Assembly: GCA_963725505.1 (NCBI GenBank) | Contig: CAVRYN010000013.1 | Span: 70,301-134,300 of the forward strand | Direction of reading: 5' to 3' | Length of the DNA stretch: 64,000 nucleotides | Source: Udaeobacter sp963725505 | Lineage (GTDB): Bacteria; Verrucomicrobiota; Verrucomicrobiia; Chthoniobacterales; UBA10450 | Part shown: piece by piece, positions 1 to 9,700 of the stretch | Layout of the letters: the number at the start of each line of letters is the position of its first letter | How positions within the stretch are numbered: the first letter of the stretch is position 1 | Position numbers and translations under genes: made by a program | Notes under the pieces: generated by a model | What the model was told of the DNA's origin: nothing | Database searches by the model: none | What the model saw: only the letters and a program-made list of their open reading frames with translations

Positions 1-73
1 AAGGGCTCCGGGAAGTGCACACCAGCTTTGGCGAATCGAAAGTATTTCTGGAGCCGGCAGTTGGTGAGCGGTT

Positions 74-235
74 TCAGCCTGTCTTACTTGCCGTGCCGTC
101 GTTGCGCGTCGAGGTACTCACGGCGAGAGTCACATCACTCAGCTTCCCGAGCTTGCGCAAGGTAGGGGATTTATATTCCAAGCGTCTCGACTCACCTCGG
201 GGCGCGGTTGTTTGAGGTGTTTGCGCTGTTTCCAT
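74..235 (-). CDS. Lasso-peptide-type RiPP precursor (53 aa)
   Basis: A 53-residue ORF runs from ATG at 235 to TGA at 74. Residues 21-36 read YKSPTLRKLGKLSDVT, an exact fit to the YxxPxLxxxGxxxxxT leader motif that lasso-peptide RRE proteins (B1) recognise. In that family the motif Thr is the penultimate leader residue. This would make the core residues 38-53, starting Ala-Val-Ser-Thr and carrying Asp46 at core position 9, a permitted position for the macrolactam ring acceptor. The core is small and polar and ends Lys-Thr-Gly. No cyclase (C), RRE (B1) or protease (B2) gene is visible; the window ends 73 bases downstream. An ABC-exporter remnant lies upstream on the same strand. The motif is seen directly; processing to a lasso is inference, since such leaders also occur on orphan peptides. 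Ala at core position 1 is less usual than Gly. Confidence 0.72.
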   Translation of the reverse strand: METAQTPQTTAPRGESRRLEYKSPTLRKLGKLSDVTLAVSTSTRNDGTASKTG

Positions 236-413
236 AATTGCAAAATTCCGGCTCTAACTTGTCACATTTTGACGGCGATATTTTCCAGATGCAAGCATTT
301 ATTTTGCTCAATTTCCCGTCTGTCTGCACAACCTCCAGATTTGTGTCGCTTCAATCGTCCGCGCTGCGGCGGCGGCGTCCCTGGCCACGAGGCGCCGTGC
401 GCTACCCTGCCAT

Positions 414-599
414 TTACTGCGCACCAGCCTGCTCCATTCCCGCAAAGAGAGAGCCAGGCCGTGAAAGCAATGCCTGCCAGGTGCCCTGCTCGACAATTTC
501 TCCTCGATTCAGCACAATAATCGAGTCGGCTTTGCGCACGGTCGATAGTCGATGCGCAATTACGACAACCGTCAGCTCTCCGTGGCGGGAGTTGATATC
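414..599 (-). pseudogene. 3' remnant of ABC exporter ATPase
   Basis: About 61 codons read as the very end of an ABC-exporter nucleotide-binding domain. The H-loop segment VVVIAHRLSTVRKADSIIVL is followed by NRGEIVEQGTW and a short tail ending in TAA at 414. The preceding D-loop and Walker B (normally LDEATSALD) are absent: upstream of about 600 no frame continues the homology. The gene is therefore 5'-truncated here. It points the same way as the lasso-like precursor 178 bases downstream, and lasso clusters usually carry such an exporter (D gene). A functional link is inference. No membrane domain is seen. Confidence 0.8.
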
Positions 600-1229
600 G
601 CGGCGCTGTGCGGTTGGCTCTTGAACGGAAGAAGGAAACTACGCTGTTCTTCGGGGTTTCCCGAGAAGTCTCGTACACCTTCGCGATTTGATTCGTGCCG
701 TAGTTTTGCGTGAACCGACGAAATAGGTAGGGCGGTTCGTTTGTAGTGGCAGGCGTGTCGCCTGCAGGATCTTAAACATCGCAGCCCCGAAAGCTTTCGG
801 GGCCGCCTCCACAGCTGTGGTGGCACGCGTGCCTGCCGAGCCGAAGCCGGGCGAAGGCTGGTCGCGTGCAAGTCGCAGCCGACACGGCTGCCTCTACAGA
901 TCAGATGCGCTGGCCCACTCCGTAAGCCTCAACGCTCATAAATAGCCTGACGTCCTCTAAAAGGCATAGGACTAAGGTCTAATGTGCAGCTGTTGGAAGT
1001 ACTGTAAAAATCCTTTGTGATCACGTCACCCGACGTCTTAACGCACTTTCGGCCGGACTAAAGGCCGGTTGAGGGGCTTAACCTTCGCTGAGACGCCGCT
1101 TAGCGCGATCCCAGATTCACCTGGAGCCCCGAGACTTCCGAAGCAAGGCCGCTGTTCAAAGCGGCCCGTGAAGAAGTTTCCTCGGTTCCGCGCGGATTTG
1201 GGGCATCAACCTCAAGTAAAGAGACGTTT
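600..1229. other. Intergenic stretch with palindromic repeats, no gene
   Basis: I see no supported gene here. The stretch holds a perfect 18-bp palindrome (CCCCGAAAGCTTTCGGGG, 785-802) of a family recurring in the window, further GC-rich inverted segments around 815-900, and a small hairpin near 1050-1072. Confidence 0.6.
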
Positions 1230-1385
1230 ATGAAAAACAGAAAAAACTACGTGATGACAAAATCAAACCTGACCCTTACGCAAAGCGGACTGCTGGCCGT
1301 TTTGCTGCAACGCCAGCGCCACAAAGTGATCGAGTTGGCCCGGCGTCGCGCACACCGGAGGCAGGTGCTGCGCTTAACATGGTGA
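1230..1385 (+). CDS. Possible small basic peptide (51 aa)
   Basis: An ATG-to-TGA ORF of 51 codons encodes a strongly basic peptide rich in Arg, Gln and Leu, ending LRLTW. A purine stretch (AAAGAGA) lies 5 bases before the ATG and could be a ribosome site. It sits just upstream of the large secreted repeat protein. I recognise no family, and a chance ORF is possible. Confidence 0.25.
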   Translation: MKNRKNYVMTKSNLTLTQSGLLAVLLQRQRHKVIELARRRAHRRQVLRLTW

Positions 1386-1464
1386 CGCAACCGCGAACGC
1401 TGCGAAGGTATTTAGTAGAAAATTCCTCGCAAGGCAGCCCGCAGTTAAAAACGAGAATCCAAAA

Positions 1465-4400
1465 ATGAAAACAAGAACCAAAATCAGGCTAAGAACAAAA
1501 ATCACTCTGACAATTGTATTGCTGTTAACGCTTTCAGGAGTTTTTTACGCAGCCAATCCAGCTTTCTTTACCTTTGTCCCCACGCCCGTAGGCGTGGCCG
1601 CTGCGCCGGATCTTTTGCTCGTGACCGAATACTGCAACGATAACATCTATAAGGTCGACTGCGACGGGACTGTCTCGTTGTTCGCGACCATCCCGGGGTC
1701 TGGTTCCTGCCGGGAAGAATACATGGCTATGGCTCCATCGCAGTCCGCGATGGCCGGGTTCACCCCGCGCGACGTTTTCCTCGCACAAGGCGCTGAGGTC
1801 TATAAGGCCACGCCACCCGGTCCCCTGGCGCTGTTTGCGACGATCCCGTGCAGCGCGTACGACCACAACGGGATTACGTTCGACCATTTTGGCACATTTG
1901 GCTTCAACATGATCGTAACGTGTAACGCCGACGGCGGCGTCTGGCAGATTGACGGGACTGGAACTGTCACGCACATCGCGAGCACGGGCACAACGCTTGA
2001 AGGACCAGCTGTAGTGCCGCCAGGCTTCGGGCCCCACGGCGGTGAGATCTGGGCGGCCGACGAGAACAACAGTCAGGTCCACGCAATCAAGAACGATGGC
2101 ACCGTTACTCTAAATATCTTCCCTCACGCTACCGCGGAAGCCGTCGTCGTTATCCCGTCGGTTCCGTGCACCTTCTGCTCGGGCGGCGCCTTCTTCCAGG
2201 CGATAGAAGACACTAATGGGCTCTGGCAATATCCGCTGAGCGACTTCACAAATTTGGGTGGCAACGTTCTCGTTACGAGTGAGCAAGGCTTCGAGGGTGC
2301 AGACACCTCTCTCGTAACCTTCGATGGGACTAACTATGTTCAAAGTTCCTTCGGCCCCCGAATCCCCGGCTTAAACGAGGGCTCCTCTTTCGTTGACTGC
2401 GACGTTCCGGCGCCTACACCGACTGCTACGCCAACAGCGACAGCCGCAGCTACATTTACGCCGACCCCGACAGCAACTGCAACAGCGACAGCGACGTTTA
2501 CTCCGACGCCTACGGCTACGGCGACAGCAACGGCAACGTTTACACCTACAGCGACAGCAACGTTTACTCCAATCCCTACGGCAACGGCTAGTGCAACAGC
2601 TACCGCTACGGCTACTGCTACAGCTACGGCTGCAGCTACGGCAACGGCAACGTTTACACCTACAGCGACAGCAACATTTACTCCAAGCCCTACGGCAACG
2701 TTTACTCCGATTCCAACAGCGACAGCTACTGCAACACCGACAGCGACGTTTACTTTGACGCCTACGGCTACTGCTACGCCTACGGCGACAGCAACCGCAA
2801 CGTTTACACCTACAGCGACAGCGACGTTTACTCCGACGCCTACGGCAACGGCTACGGCCACAGCCACCGCTACGGCTACGCCAGCACCGACAGTGGGCCT
2901 GATAGCTTATTTTAACTTTGAAGATGCTACCGTCGGCAGCCCTCCGGATTTTACGTCGGAGGCGGACCAAGGCCTGGGAGTCGCCACGACGATCACGACC
3001 AATTATCTTCCTGGCAATATGACTACGGTCCCCAATCGTATAGATATAAATCATGTGGCCGGCGACCTGGACAACCCCCCGTTCGGGCTTCGCGCGATGG
3101 GTCTAAGACGAACCAACCGCAATAACGGAGCTCATTTTGATATTCCTCTCTTCACGTCGCAGGGTTCCTTTTCGAACATGTCGGTTTCCTTCCTGGCTAC
3201 TTCCGGTAACGGCAACGGCTTCGGGAATGTACAGCTTTTCTACAGCCCTAATGGAGGAGGAATTTTTATCCCTGGTCCCGGGGCGTTACTTACAGGCGCG
3301 CCACAAAACATAGGTTTGGTCGTCCCTCAAGGAGCTAACAACGCACCATTATTAATCCTGCGACTGGTATTTACTAACGGGGACCCCGGCAATGAGCTTC
3401 AGACCTTGATCGATAACATCCAGGTAAATGGCACGATCGTTCCCGAGCCAACTGCAACACCGACAGCGACACCAACACCGACGTTTACTCCGACGCCTAC
3501 ACCTGCGGAAGGTAACTTTTCCTGGACCGGCTTCACCGCGGCAGGATGGAATAATCCCGGTAACTGGAGCCCTGGAGGGGGTCCGCCAGGCCCTGGCGAT
3601 ACCGCCCTCTTCAACGGCGCATTCACCTTTCAGCCCAATCTCACCACTGGTGCTACTGTAGGCACTCTGCACATGACGGACGGTGTCACTCAAAACGTCA
3701 CGCTCTCTGCCAACCCCGGCGCGGTCCTCAACATCAGTGCCCTCAGTATTCTCGGGACCGGCATTCTGGTCGATAACACCAATGCTTTCACGCTGACGAT
3801 TACTGCCAGTCTAGGGGTCAACAATAATCAGGCCTGGACAAACAACTCCGGTAACCTTTTCACCGTTAGCGGGGCGAATGTATCTCTCAGTGGTAATGCC
3901 CTTACGGTGAACGGCACTGGCAACACGCTTATCTCAAGCATAATCAGCGGTATTCCTGCCGGTTCAACCCTTACGAAGGATGGGAGCGGCACGTTAACTC
4001 TTACCGGGAATAATATCTACACCCGTGGAACAACCGTGAACGGTGGGACCCTTCTCGTGAACAACACAGCTGGTTCCGGCACTGGCACCGGAAGCGTAAC
4101 GGTCAACAACGCTGGCACTACCCTTGGCGGAACCGGCACAATTGCTGGCACGGTCACAGTCAATGCAGGAGGAAACATTGCACCTGGGAACGGCGGCAAT
4201 AACACCGGAACTTTTCAAACAGGCGCGCTCACACTGGCAGGCGCCACTTTTCGAGTTGATATCAACGGCGCTACCCCTGGCACGTTTGACCAACTCCAGG
4301 TGAACACAGGAGGAGTTACGCTTGGCAACCAAACAAGCACTCTTGTGGTCACAGTCGGCACGACATTATCGGTCGGGCAGACGTTTATGATCTTGAACAA

Positions 4401-4632
4401 AGTCTCCGGGGGCAACAGCACCGGCATATTTGCGGGTGTCCCCCAAGGGGGTACCGTGGTGGGCAGCGACGGTACCGTTTTTTCGATGAATTACGACGGG
4501 GGCGATGGCAACGACATCGTGCTCACGGTGGTTCAGGTCGCGGTGTCGCCGAGCCGAGCACATGTATCGGGGGCGCGCTTGCGATCACTGGCCTCGCTTT
4601 CACGCAGCGCCGGAGACTCAAAAGCTTGGTAG
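1465..4632 (+). CDS. Large secreted PT-rich protein with autotransporter-type beta-strand repeats
   Basis: A 1055-residue protein with a basic start and a hydrophobic segment (about 10-28), so probably exported. Residues 45-310 look like a beta-propeller of short strands. Residues 313-475 are an extreme Pro/Thr/Ala linker (repeated TPTAT and TATAT units). About 480-660 is a second globular, beta-rich domain. A short PT linker follows (about 661-681). From about 690 on there are glycine/asparagine-rich beta-helix units, including GSGTLTLTGNNIYTRGTTV, the style of the autotransporter-associated beta-strand repeat (PATR). There is no C-terminal barrel and no clear PEP-CTERM anchor; the last 30 residues are Arg/Ser-rich. 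Probably a surface or extracellular protein that binds glycans or cells; function unknown. The start at 1465 is the first ATG after a purine-rich stretch. Confidence 0.8.
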   Translation: MKTRTKIRLRTKITLTIVLLLTLSGVFYAANPAFFTFVPTPVGVAAAPDLLLVTEYCNDNIYKVDCDGTVSLFATIPGSGSCREEYMAMAPSQSAMAGFTPRDVFLAQGAEVYKATPPGPLALFATIPCSAYDHNGITFDHFGTFGFNMIVTCNADGGVWQIDGTGTVTHIASTGTTLEGPAVVPPGFGPHGGEIWAADENNSQVHAIKNDGTVTLNIFPHATAEAVVVIPSVPCTFCSGGAFFQAIEDTNGLWQYPLSDFTNLGGNVLVTSEQGFEGADTSLVTFDGTNYVQSSFGPRIPGLNEGSSFVDCDVPAPTPTATPTATAAATFTPTPTATATATATFTPTPTATATATATFTPTATATFTPIPTATASATATATATATATAAATATATFTPTATATFTPSPTATFTPIPTATATATPTATFTLTPTATATPTATATATFTPTATATFTPTPTATATATATATATPAPTVGLIAYFNFEDATVGSPPDFTSEADQGLGVATTITTNYLPGNMTTVPNRIDINHVAGDLDNPPFGLRAMGLRRTNRNNGAHFDIPLFTSQGSFSNMSVSFLATSGNGNGFGNVQLFYSPNGGGIFIPGPGALLTGAPQNIGLVVPQGANNAPLLILRLVFTNGDPGNELQTLIDNIQVNGTIVPEPTATPTATPTPTFTPTPTPAEGNFSWTGFTAAGWNNPGNWSPGGGPPGPGDTALFNGAFTFQPNLTTGATVGTLHMTDGVTQNVTLSANPGAVLNISALSILGTGILVDNTNAFTLTITASLGVNNNQAWTNNSGNLFTVSGANVSLSGNALTVNGTGNTLISSIISGIPAGSTLTKDGSGTLTLTGNNIYTRGTTVNGGTLLVNNTAGSGTGTGSVTVNNAGTTLGGTGTIAGTVTVNAGGNIAPGNGGNNTGTFQTGALTLAGATFRVDINGATPGTFDQLQVNTGGVTLGNQTSTLVVTVGTTLSVGQTFMILNKVSGGNSTGIFAGVPQGGTVVGSDGTVFSMNYDGGDGNDIVLTVVQVAVSPSRAHVSGARLRSLASLSRSAGDSKAW
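2403..2890 (+). repeat. Low-complexity PT/AT-coding repeat
   Basis: A hexamer-like array built on ACGGCNACNGCTAC-type units encodes the Thr/Ala/Pro linker of the protein at 1465-4632. It also opens long spurious ORFs in other frames (Val-Ala-Val runs on the minus strand). A shorter copy lies at 3449-3507. Such arrays change length easily by slippage. Confidence 0.9.
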
Positions 4633-4973
4633 CGTTCAGTCGATAGTGACTCGCGAAAGCTTTCGGTGTTGATAGCTGATTCGGTAGCGATCACCCGGCA
4701 GCAAGCATTCAGCATCATCGGACTGCAGAATTTTCTGGCTCACGAGAGCAAAAACGGATGAAGCTGAAATCCCAAAGCCCAAACTCCAAGTTTCAAGCAA
4801 ATCTCAAATTCCAAAGACCAAAACAGAGCGCATTCTATGGAGTTGCTTTGAGATTTGGATATTGGGATTTGTTTGGGAATTGGGATTTGGAGCTTCTATC
4901 GCTCCTGACTGCGCCTCCTGCTCGATCAAAGGTTGAGAAGCGCAAGGTGCTAACACGATCCTCGCGCACCAAA
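4633..4973. repeat. Intergenic inverted-repeat region
   Basis: No gene is supported. From about 4760 to 4890 the left half (AAATCTCAAATTCCAAA...) and right half (TTTGAGATTTGGATATTGGG...) are inverted copies of AT-rich motifs, a common style of intergenic hairpin in planctomycetes and verrucomicrobia. Confidence 0.6.
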
Positions 4974-5124
4974 ATGGAGGACCAGGATTTCATCATCACG
5001 CCTGAGGACGCTCAGATGGCGCGTCCGTAAGCGACGCATCATCGTGATCAGCTCTTTCGTGCTCGTGCTTGCAATTCTTTTCGGCGTTTTCGGCATGCGC
5101 CCCCCGAGCGCATCAACCGACTGA
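4974..5124 (+). pseudogene. Frameshifted small single-span membrane protein
   Basis: ATG at 4974 opens MEDQDFIITPEDAQ, then stops early at 5029. The +1 frame continues as a basic patch (VRKRR) and a hydrophobic span (IIVISSFVLVLAILFGVFG), ending at TGA 5122-5124. Read together they make a plausible 50-residue protein with a cytosolic N-terminus and one membrane span, broken by a one-base shift near 5012-5025. The stop lies inside the first copy of the 256-bp tandem repeat. Family unknown. Confidence 0.4.
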
Positions 5125-5739
5125 AATCACGAACGAAATGAATCAGGAAAGCAGGAAAATTCAGAATTCTTTTTCCGGGACCACAGGGTTCCTGCCTTCC
5201 TCATTCAATTCCCTTCTCTGCGTCCTCTGCAACCTCTGCGGTAAAAATCAGAAAACCATGAAAACATGAAAACGAAGCAAGAAGAACTCTCCCCATCCGT
5301 TAAATCCGTGTCATCCGTGGTTAAAAATCCCCGTATCGCTTCCGCTGGCATCCCGCTTTGCTTTAACCGCAACCGACTGAAATCACGAACGAAATGAATC
5401 AGGAAAGCAGGAAAATTCAGAATTCTTTTTCCGGGACCACAGGGTTCCTGCCTTCCTCATTCAATTCCCTTCTCTGCGTCCTCTGCGACCTCTGCGGTAA
5501 AAATCAGAAAACCATGAAAACATGAAAACGAAGCAAGAAGAACTCTCCCCATCCGTTAAATCCGTGTCATCCGTGGTTAAAAATCCCCGTATCGCTTCCG
5601 CTGGCATCCCGCTTTGCTTTAACCGCAACCGACTGAAATCACGAACGAAATGAATCAGGAAAGCAGGAAAATTCAGAATTCTTTTTCCGGGACCACGGGT
5701 TCCTGCCTTCCTCATTCAATTCCCTTCTCTGCGTCCTCT
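5114..5739. repeat. 256-bp tandem direct repeat, 2.4 copies
   Basis: The unit starts CAACCGACTGAAATCACG and recurs at 5114, 5370 and 5626, an exact 256-bp period. The copies are nearly identical (the third lacks one A near 5696 and is cut off at about 5739). It contains the TCTGCGTCCTCTGC and ATCCGTGTCATCCGTGG motifs common between genes in related bacteria. ORFs inside it are artefacts of the repeat. Confidence 0.95.
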
Positions 5740-6080
5740 AACGATTTCCATTGATCTCATCCCGCGTTTCTAGCAATCTCAGACATGAAGCGAGTGTTGG
5801 TGGACATCGTGATTATTGCGGCCCTGATTGCTTTTGCCTGGAACAAGCCTTTCAAAGACTGGACGGAGCAGACGCACAGAAATATAACATCTTGGTTCGA
5901 CAGCCTTGCGAAGTAAAGGCGCCTGCCCCGAAAGCTTTCGGGGTTTACGCGATTTACCTGTCGCGCCGTCTTGTCCGCCGGAGCCTCGCGCGAAGGCGGA
6001 AGTCCCGCGACTGCGGGACGTAGGCGGAACGATGTAACGATTTCCATTGATCTCATCCCGCGTTTCTGGCAATCTCAGAC
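5739..6080 (+). repeat. Duplicated 46-bp upstream region of the mini-protein pair
   Basis: The 46 bases at 5739-5784 recur at 6035-6080 with a single mismatch, each directly before a related mini-protein gene. The whole unit (upstream region plus gene) is therefore a tandem duplication with 296-bp spacing. Two palindromes of recurring families lie between the copies (5926-5943 and 6002-6019). Confidence 0.9.
5785..5916 (+). CDS. Single-span mini-protein, copy 1 (43 aa)
   Basis: A 43-residue ORF, MKRVLVDIVIIAALIAFAWN followed by a conserved KPFKDW and a polar tail ending SLAK. There is one hydrophobic helix (about 4-19) with a short basic N-terminus, so an inner-membrane protein with a periplasmic tail or an uncleaved signal anchor is likely. 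The close paralogue at 6081-6251 keeps the first half almost unchanged, and the pair shares its upstream region. That conservation at the protein level makes chance ORFs unlikely. No family recognised. Confidence 0.65.
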   Translation: MKRVLVDIVIIAALIAFAWNKPFKDWTEQTHRNITSWFDSLAK

Positions 6081-6251
6081 ATGAAGCGACTGTTGGTGGA
6101 CATCGTGATTATTGCGGCCGTGATTTTTTGGGGCTGGAACCAGCCTTTCAAAGACTGGGCGGCCCAGGCTTACACAAAAATAAATTCTACATTTGACAGC
6201 CTTGGGGGGTCGCTACAAAAACACGAAGATCCCTCCGTAAGGCGTTACTAG
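6081..6251 (+). CDS. Single-span mini-protein, copy 2 (56 aa)
   Basis: A 56-residue paralogue of the mini-protein at 5785: MKRLLVDIVIIAAVIFWGWN, then QPFKDWAAQAY and a longer tail. Differences from copy 1 cluster after residue 14 and include conservative changes (Val/Leu, Lys/Gln), consistent with selection on the helix and the PFKDW motif. Its 3' end overlaps the end of a toxin-antitoxin relic on the opposite strand. Function unknown. Confidence 0.65.
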   Translation: MKRLLVDIVIIAAVIFWGWNQPFKDWAAQAYTKINSTFDSLGGSLQKHEDPSVRRY

Positions 6252-6588
6252 GTCGGGCCGCCAACGGCATGCGCCGTCGCGACCGAGCACAATGGCGCAC
6301 GCTTTCGCGCCTGGAGATGAGCCGATCTTTCGAAATCGACCGAGAGGACAAGAACCGGTGTGCGGCCACTTTGCTCTCGACCGCGGGTCGGATGGAGATC
6401 AGCCACCCAGATTTCGCCGCGACGCGGATCGGCCGCGAAATGGCAGCGAACAGACTCCTTAATCGCGTCAGCGAGCTCCGTCAGATTCTTGGCCTGCGTC
6501 GTAATTCCCCCACCGTCGGGATCATCCCATGAGGCGACAAGTACACCAGCTTCTACGTCAGTTCGATCTTAAAGGCCAAGGGATCCAT
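6248..6588 (-). pseudogene. Decayed HicB-like / MazF-like toxin-antitoxin relic
   Basis: ATG at 6588 opens MDPLAFKIELT, then a stop. One base over, the frame reads VASWDDPDGGGITTQAKNL and LADAIKESVRCHF, the pattern of HicB-family antitoxins. Directly after, without a stop, comes RRGEIWVADLHPTRGREQSG, the start pattern of MazF/PemK-type toxins, followed by PVLVLS. The toxin then drifts into non-homologous sequence and stops at 6248. The order and fusion suggest two genes joined by deletions plus at least one frameshift (near 6545). Not functional as read. Confidence 0.55.
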
Positions 6589-6782
6589 TGGAGTGCTGGG
6601 TGGCAACTCGCGCAGCATAAGCGATCAGAAATGAGAGTCAATCAACTCTAAACTACTCGTCACGCCGCCCGTTCAGCCTGCCTCGCCGTAGCTCGACGTA
6701 GGCGGGCCTGCCACGCCGTGGTCCCGCGACTGCGGGACGAAGGCGGATCAACTATCAACTATTGGCTATCAGCTTTCTGAAG

Positions 6783-9700
6783 CTACTCCTTCGCCAGTTC
6801 GACCTGTCTATCGACCACCTGGCTGGTGAAACGGTCGATGGCGAGGTGTACCCAGTAATGCTCTTCGCCTTCGACAACGAAATCGTTTTGGAGACTGGGG
6901 TTAGCATTTCGCTTGTAGTGGCCGGTCTGGGCTACCAGATCAATTAGCAGATTCCAAGTGCGCGTCTGAACCGTATCACCAAGAGCCCGGGCGATGGATT
7001 CGCGTTGTGTTTTTGGGACGCTTGCGTCCAAATCCCTGGATTTGCGTTAGCGATCAAAGTCGCCAAATCCGCTCTATTTATAAGCGGGCTGCTGGTTGTA
7101 GACGACGTTAAGCTCGTGGCCACGTTGTTGGCGGTAGGAGAGTCCAAGGGAAGATGGCGATGGCGATGGACTGCCACTGGTCCGAGGCGTGTCTTCTCGT
7201 CTGATCGTGCTTGTAAGCACGCTGGCAAGCGCAGGGGCCTGGCGAGAATTCAGACTAATAACCCCAGCGCGCATACCTGGCGTCGACGTTGGAGTTGGAG
7301 TCGGCGTGGCCGGGCCAGCCGCACCGCTGTAATCGTTCGTGGTGAAGAGATCGAGCAGACCCGCGTCCGGGCTGTTACTCGTGGAGAAGCTAAGCGTTTT
7401 AAACGGCTGGTCGCGGAAGGCGTAAGCCATCTCGCCGACACTGCGAAATGGCCGGTTCATCATCACTGGTCGCCAGCTGTCGCGACACTAACATTTTGTC
7501 CAGCCTGGTGTGCGGAGTTGGAGTCGGTATAGTTCGTTGTAGGATTAGCACTGTTACCAGCAGCCGTGTTATCGCCCAGTGTCCCGGGAATAGGAGTCGC
7601 GGTTGGTGTCGGGGTGGGATATACTGACGTCGTCATTGGCGCTGGGGTTGCGTATTGGCTCGGCCAGATCGGAGCCGAGAATGCCCGCGGACGTCCATGG
7701 CAGCGGCGGGTTCGCCAGGTTAACCACGCCAATCTGGCTGTTGTATCGAATGCTTCTTGGGTCAGCCTTGGCAAACATTGGAGCTTGCGCAAGTGCTGAT
7801 ACACCTCCTGCAGCTGATCCAGTCCACAACGTCGCTGTTGCCGTGACCGTCGAGTTAACGATCGTGGGCTTGATAGCCGCCAGAGCCGGTACTGGCTAAA
7901 GCTTGTAGCAAGGCATAAACCATTAGCCGAAGTAATCCAGGTGTTAGTCGCGTTATTGCCTTGAAGAAAGGAGTAGGAATACCACGTTCCATTCGGGCGA
8001 TTGATAATCGAGGCTAACTTGAAAACCTGTTTGAAGTATAAGGACTGGGTACTGATTCGTGGCTACCCGACGGAATGCTGGTCCCATGAAAAGACACCCT
8101 GAATGCAATGAAATGATCACTTCGATACGTTGAGCTATCGTTCGCCGGTCGGACTATGTCGTTCCAAGCGGAACCGGCATTCGTCACTAGTCGTACGGAT
8201 TGAAGGAAGTCACGCTCCCGCTAATATCCGAGGCGCCCAAACGCATGGCTTCCAGAAGGCCATCGCGGCCAAATCCAGGGGGAGTAGTGGCGCCGGTCGC
8301 AAGAGTTAAGCTTGAGTTGATGTTCGATATTGTCGGTAAACGGTTGTAATTACTGATGTAGGGTTTACACTTCCGCTCTGGGAAACTGCCGTCGGAATAC
8401 GTCCAAAACCGACTGTCGCGGTGTTACTGACGCCTGTGCCTTGAATGGTAATTCGCACCGGTGGTCGCAAGTAACCGGGTGTTAACAAAGGGCCGTTGCC
8501 ACTATTACCGGCATTGGCCTCCGTAAGATCCCAGGTATCCCGAAATGGATCCCACAAATTTGGGATCAAGAACCAGTTCACGCCTCCGGTTGCGGCTGGT
8601 AACGCCTACAGGACAAACAGCCAAAGAGCTAAGACATGGCAAGCGCGGCATGCCAACAGCTTCCATCGTAGTTCCTCCACACGTTACAGGCTATTCGAAC
8701 GGGATAAGAATCCGCCCGGGACTGAGCAATCAAGTTGGCTCCAATGGTAAGGATATGGAGCATCTTGGACTGCTGATGAGTCAATGGCAGGCAACGCGGG
8801 ATCTGTCGAGTAGGGAATCTCCAAGGGAGCCGTCAAGTATTCCCGCCTGTAGTAGCTCGAAAAAGTCCGGCTCGCGCGTACCGGTCAGCGTGCTAAGATT
8901 CGCGATAGAACTGGCCAATGAACCTCCCAAAGGGCTGGTATAATTCCAACGCTCATTCGTGCTGTCCCATACGAGTCCAAAATATTTCTGAATGTTCGCC
9001 GCCGTTCCCTGCTGTAAAAAAGCCGAAGTCAGCCCAAACCTGATGCTACTCACGTCCGGTCGTGTCAATAACCACATGTCGTAGTCCGCATTCCCAAGCG
9101 CAGGGGCCGGAAGTGGGAATCGGTTCCGCGATCGCACTCGGTCCTTTGTAGGTAAGCCAGTTGAGACGCTCAAGGAGAAACCGCTTGTTGAGGTAGGGGT
9201 CGCCGACACTGGCAGTACTTCCATCGTTGCGCGTAAACGAACCGGTGACAAACAGCGTTTGAAAATTTGGGTTCACCGCAGGGGCGGGATTCGGACTCGG
9301 TCCTGTCCATTGGGGGACGTTGGCAAGCGCTTCTCGCGAAAACGTGCCAAGAGACTGAAGCGCATTCACGGAGGGGGTACTGCTGCTTACCGCAGACCGG
9401 AGGCCAATCAGATCCTGTCGAGCCATCAATTGCTGGTCGGTTCGATTGTTAAAAACAGGGGCCGGGGTGCTCGTCGTGAGAAAAAGGTTTGTAAAATAGG
9501 TTAGAGCGGAGTTGGTGAAGTAGTTCGTTAACTGAATGTAGTTTGGGTCTGAGACAATAAAATTGTAGTAAGTATTGGTGGCATTTGTGCTGAAGCTAAG
9601 ATTCGGGAGCGTCCCGGTGGGCTGCGACGAAGCATAGTTTCGGTAGCCTACAATGTTGTCGACAGCGGTTGTGGACATTCCGGGAAGGGCTGTCAAATCC

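Noticed and set aside
262..678. 138-codon minus-strand ORF over the exporter remnant
   Set aside because: Its translation has no protein-like pattern; the neighbouring frame holds clear ABC-transporter sequence.
2340..2867. Long minus-strand ORF of Val-Ala-Gly repeats
   Set aside because: It is the reverse reading of the PT-coding repeat of the secreted protein on the plus strand.
5114..5739. Tandem repeat considered as a CRISPR array
   Set aside because: The 256-bp near-identical units have no short repeat-spacer structure, and no cas genes are present.
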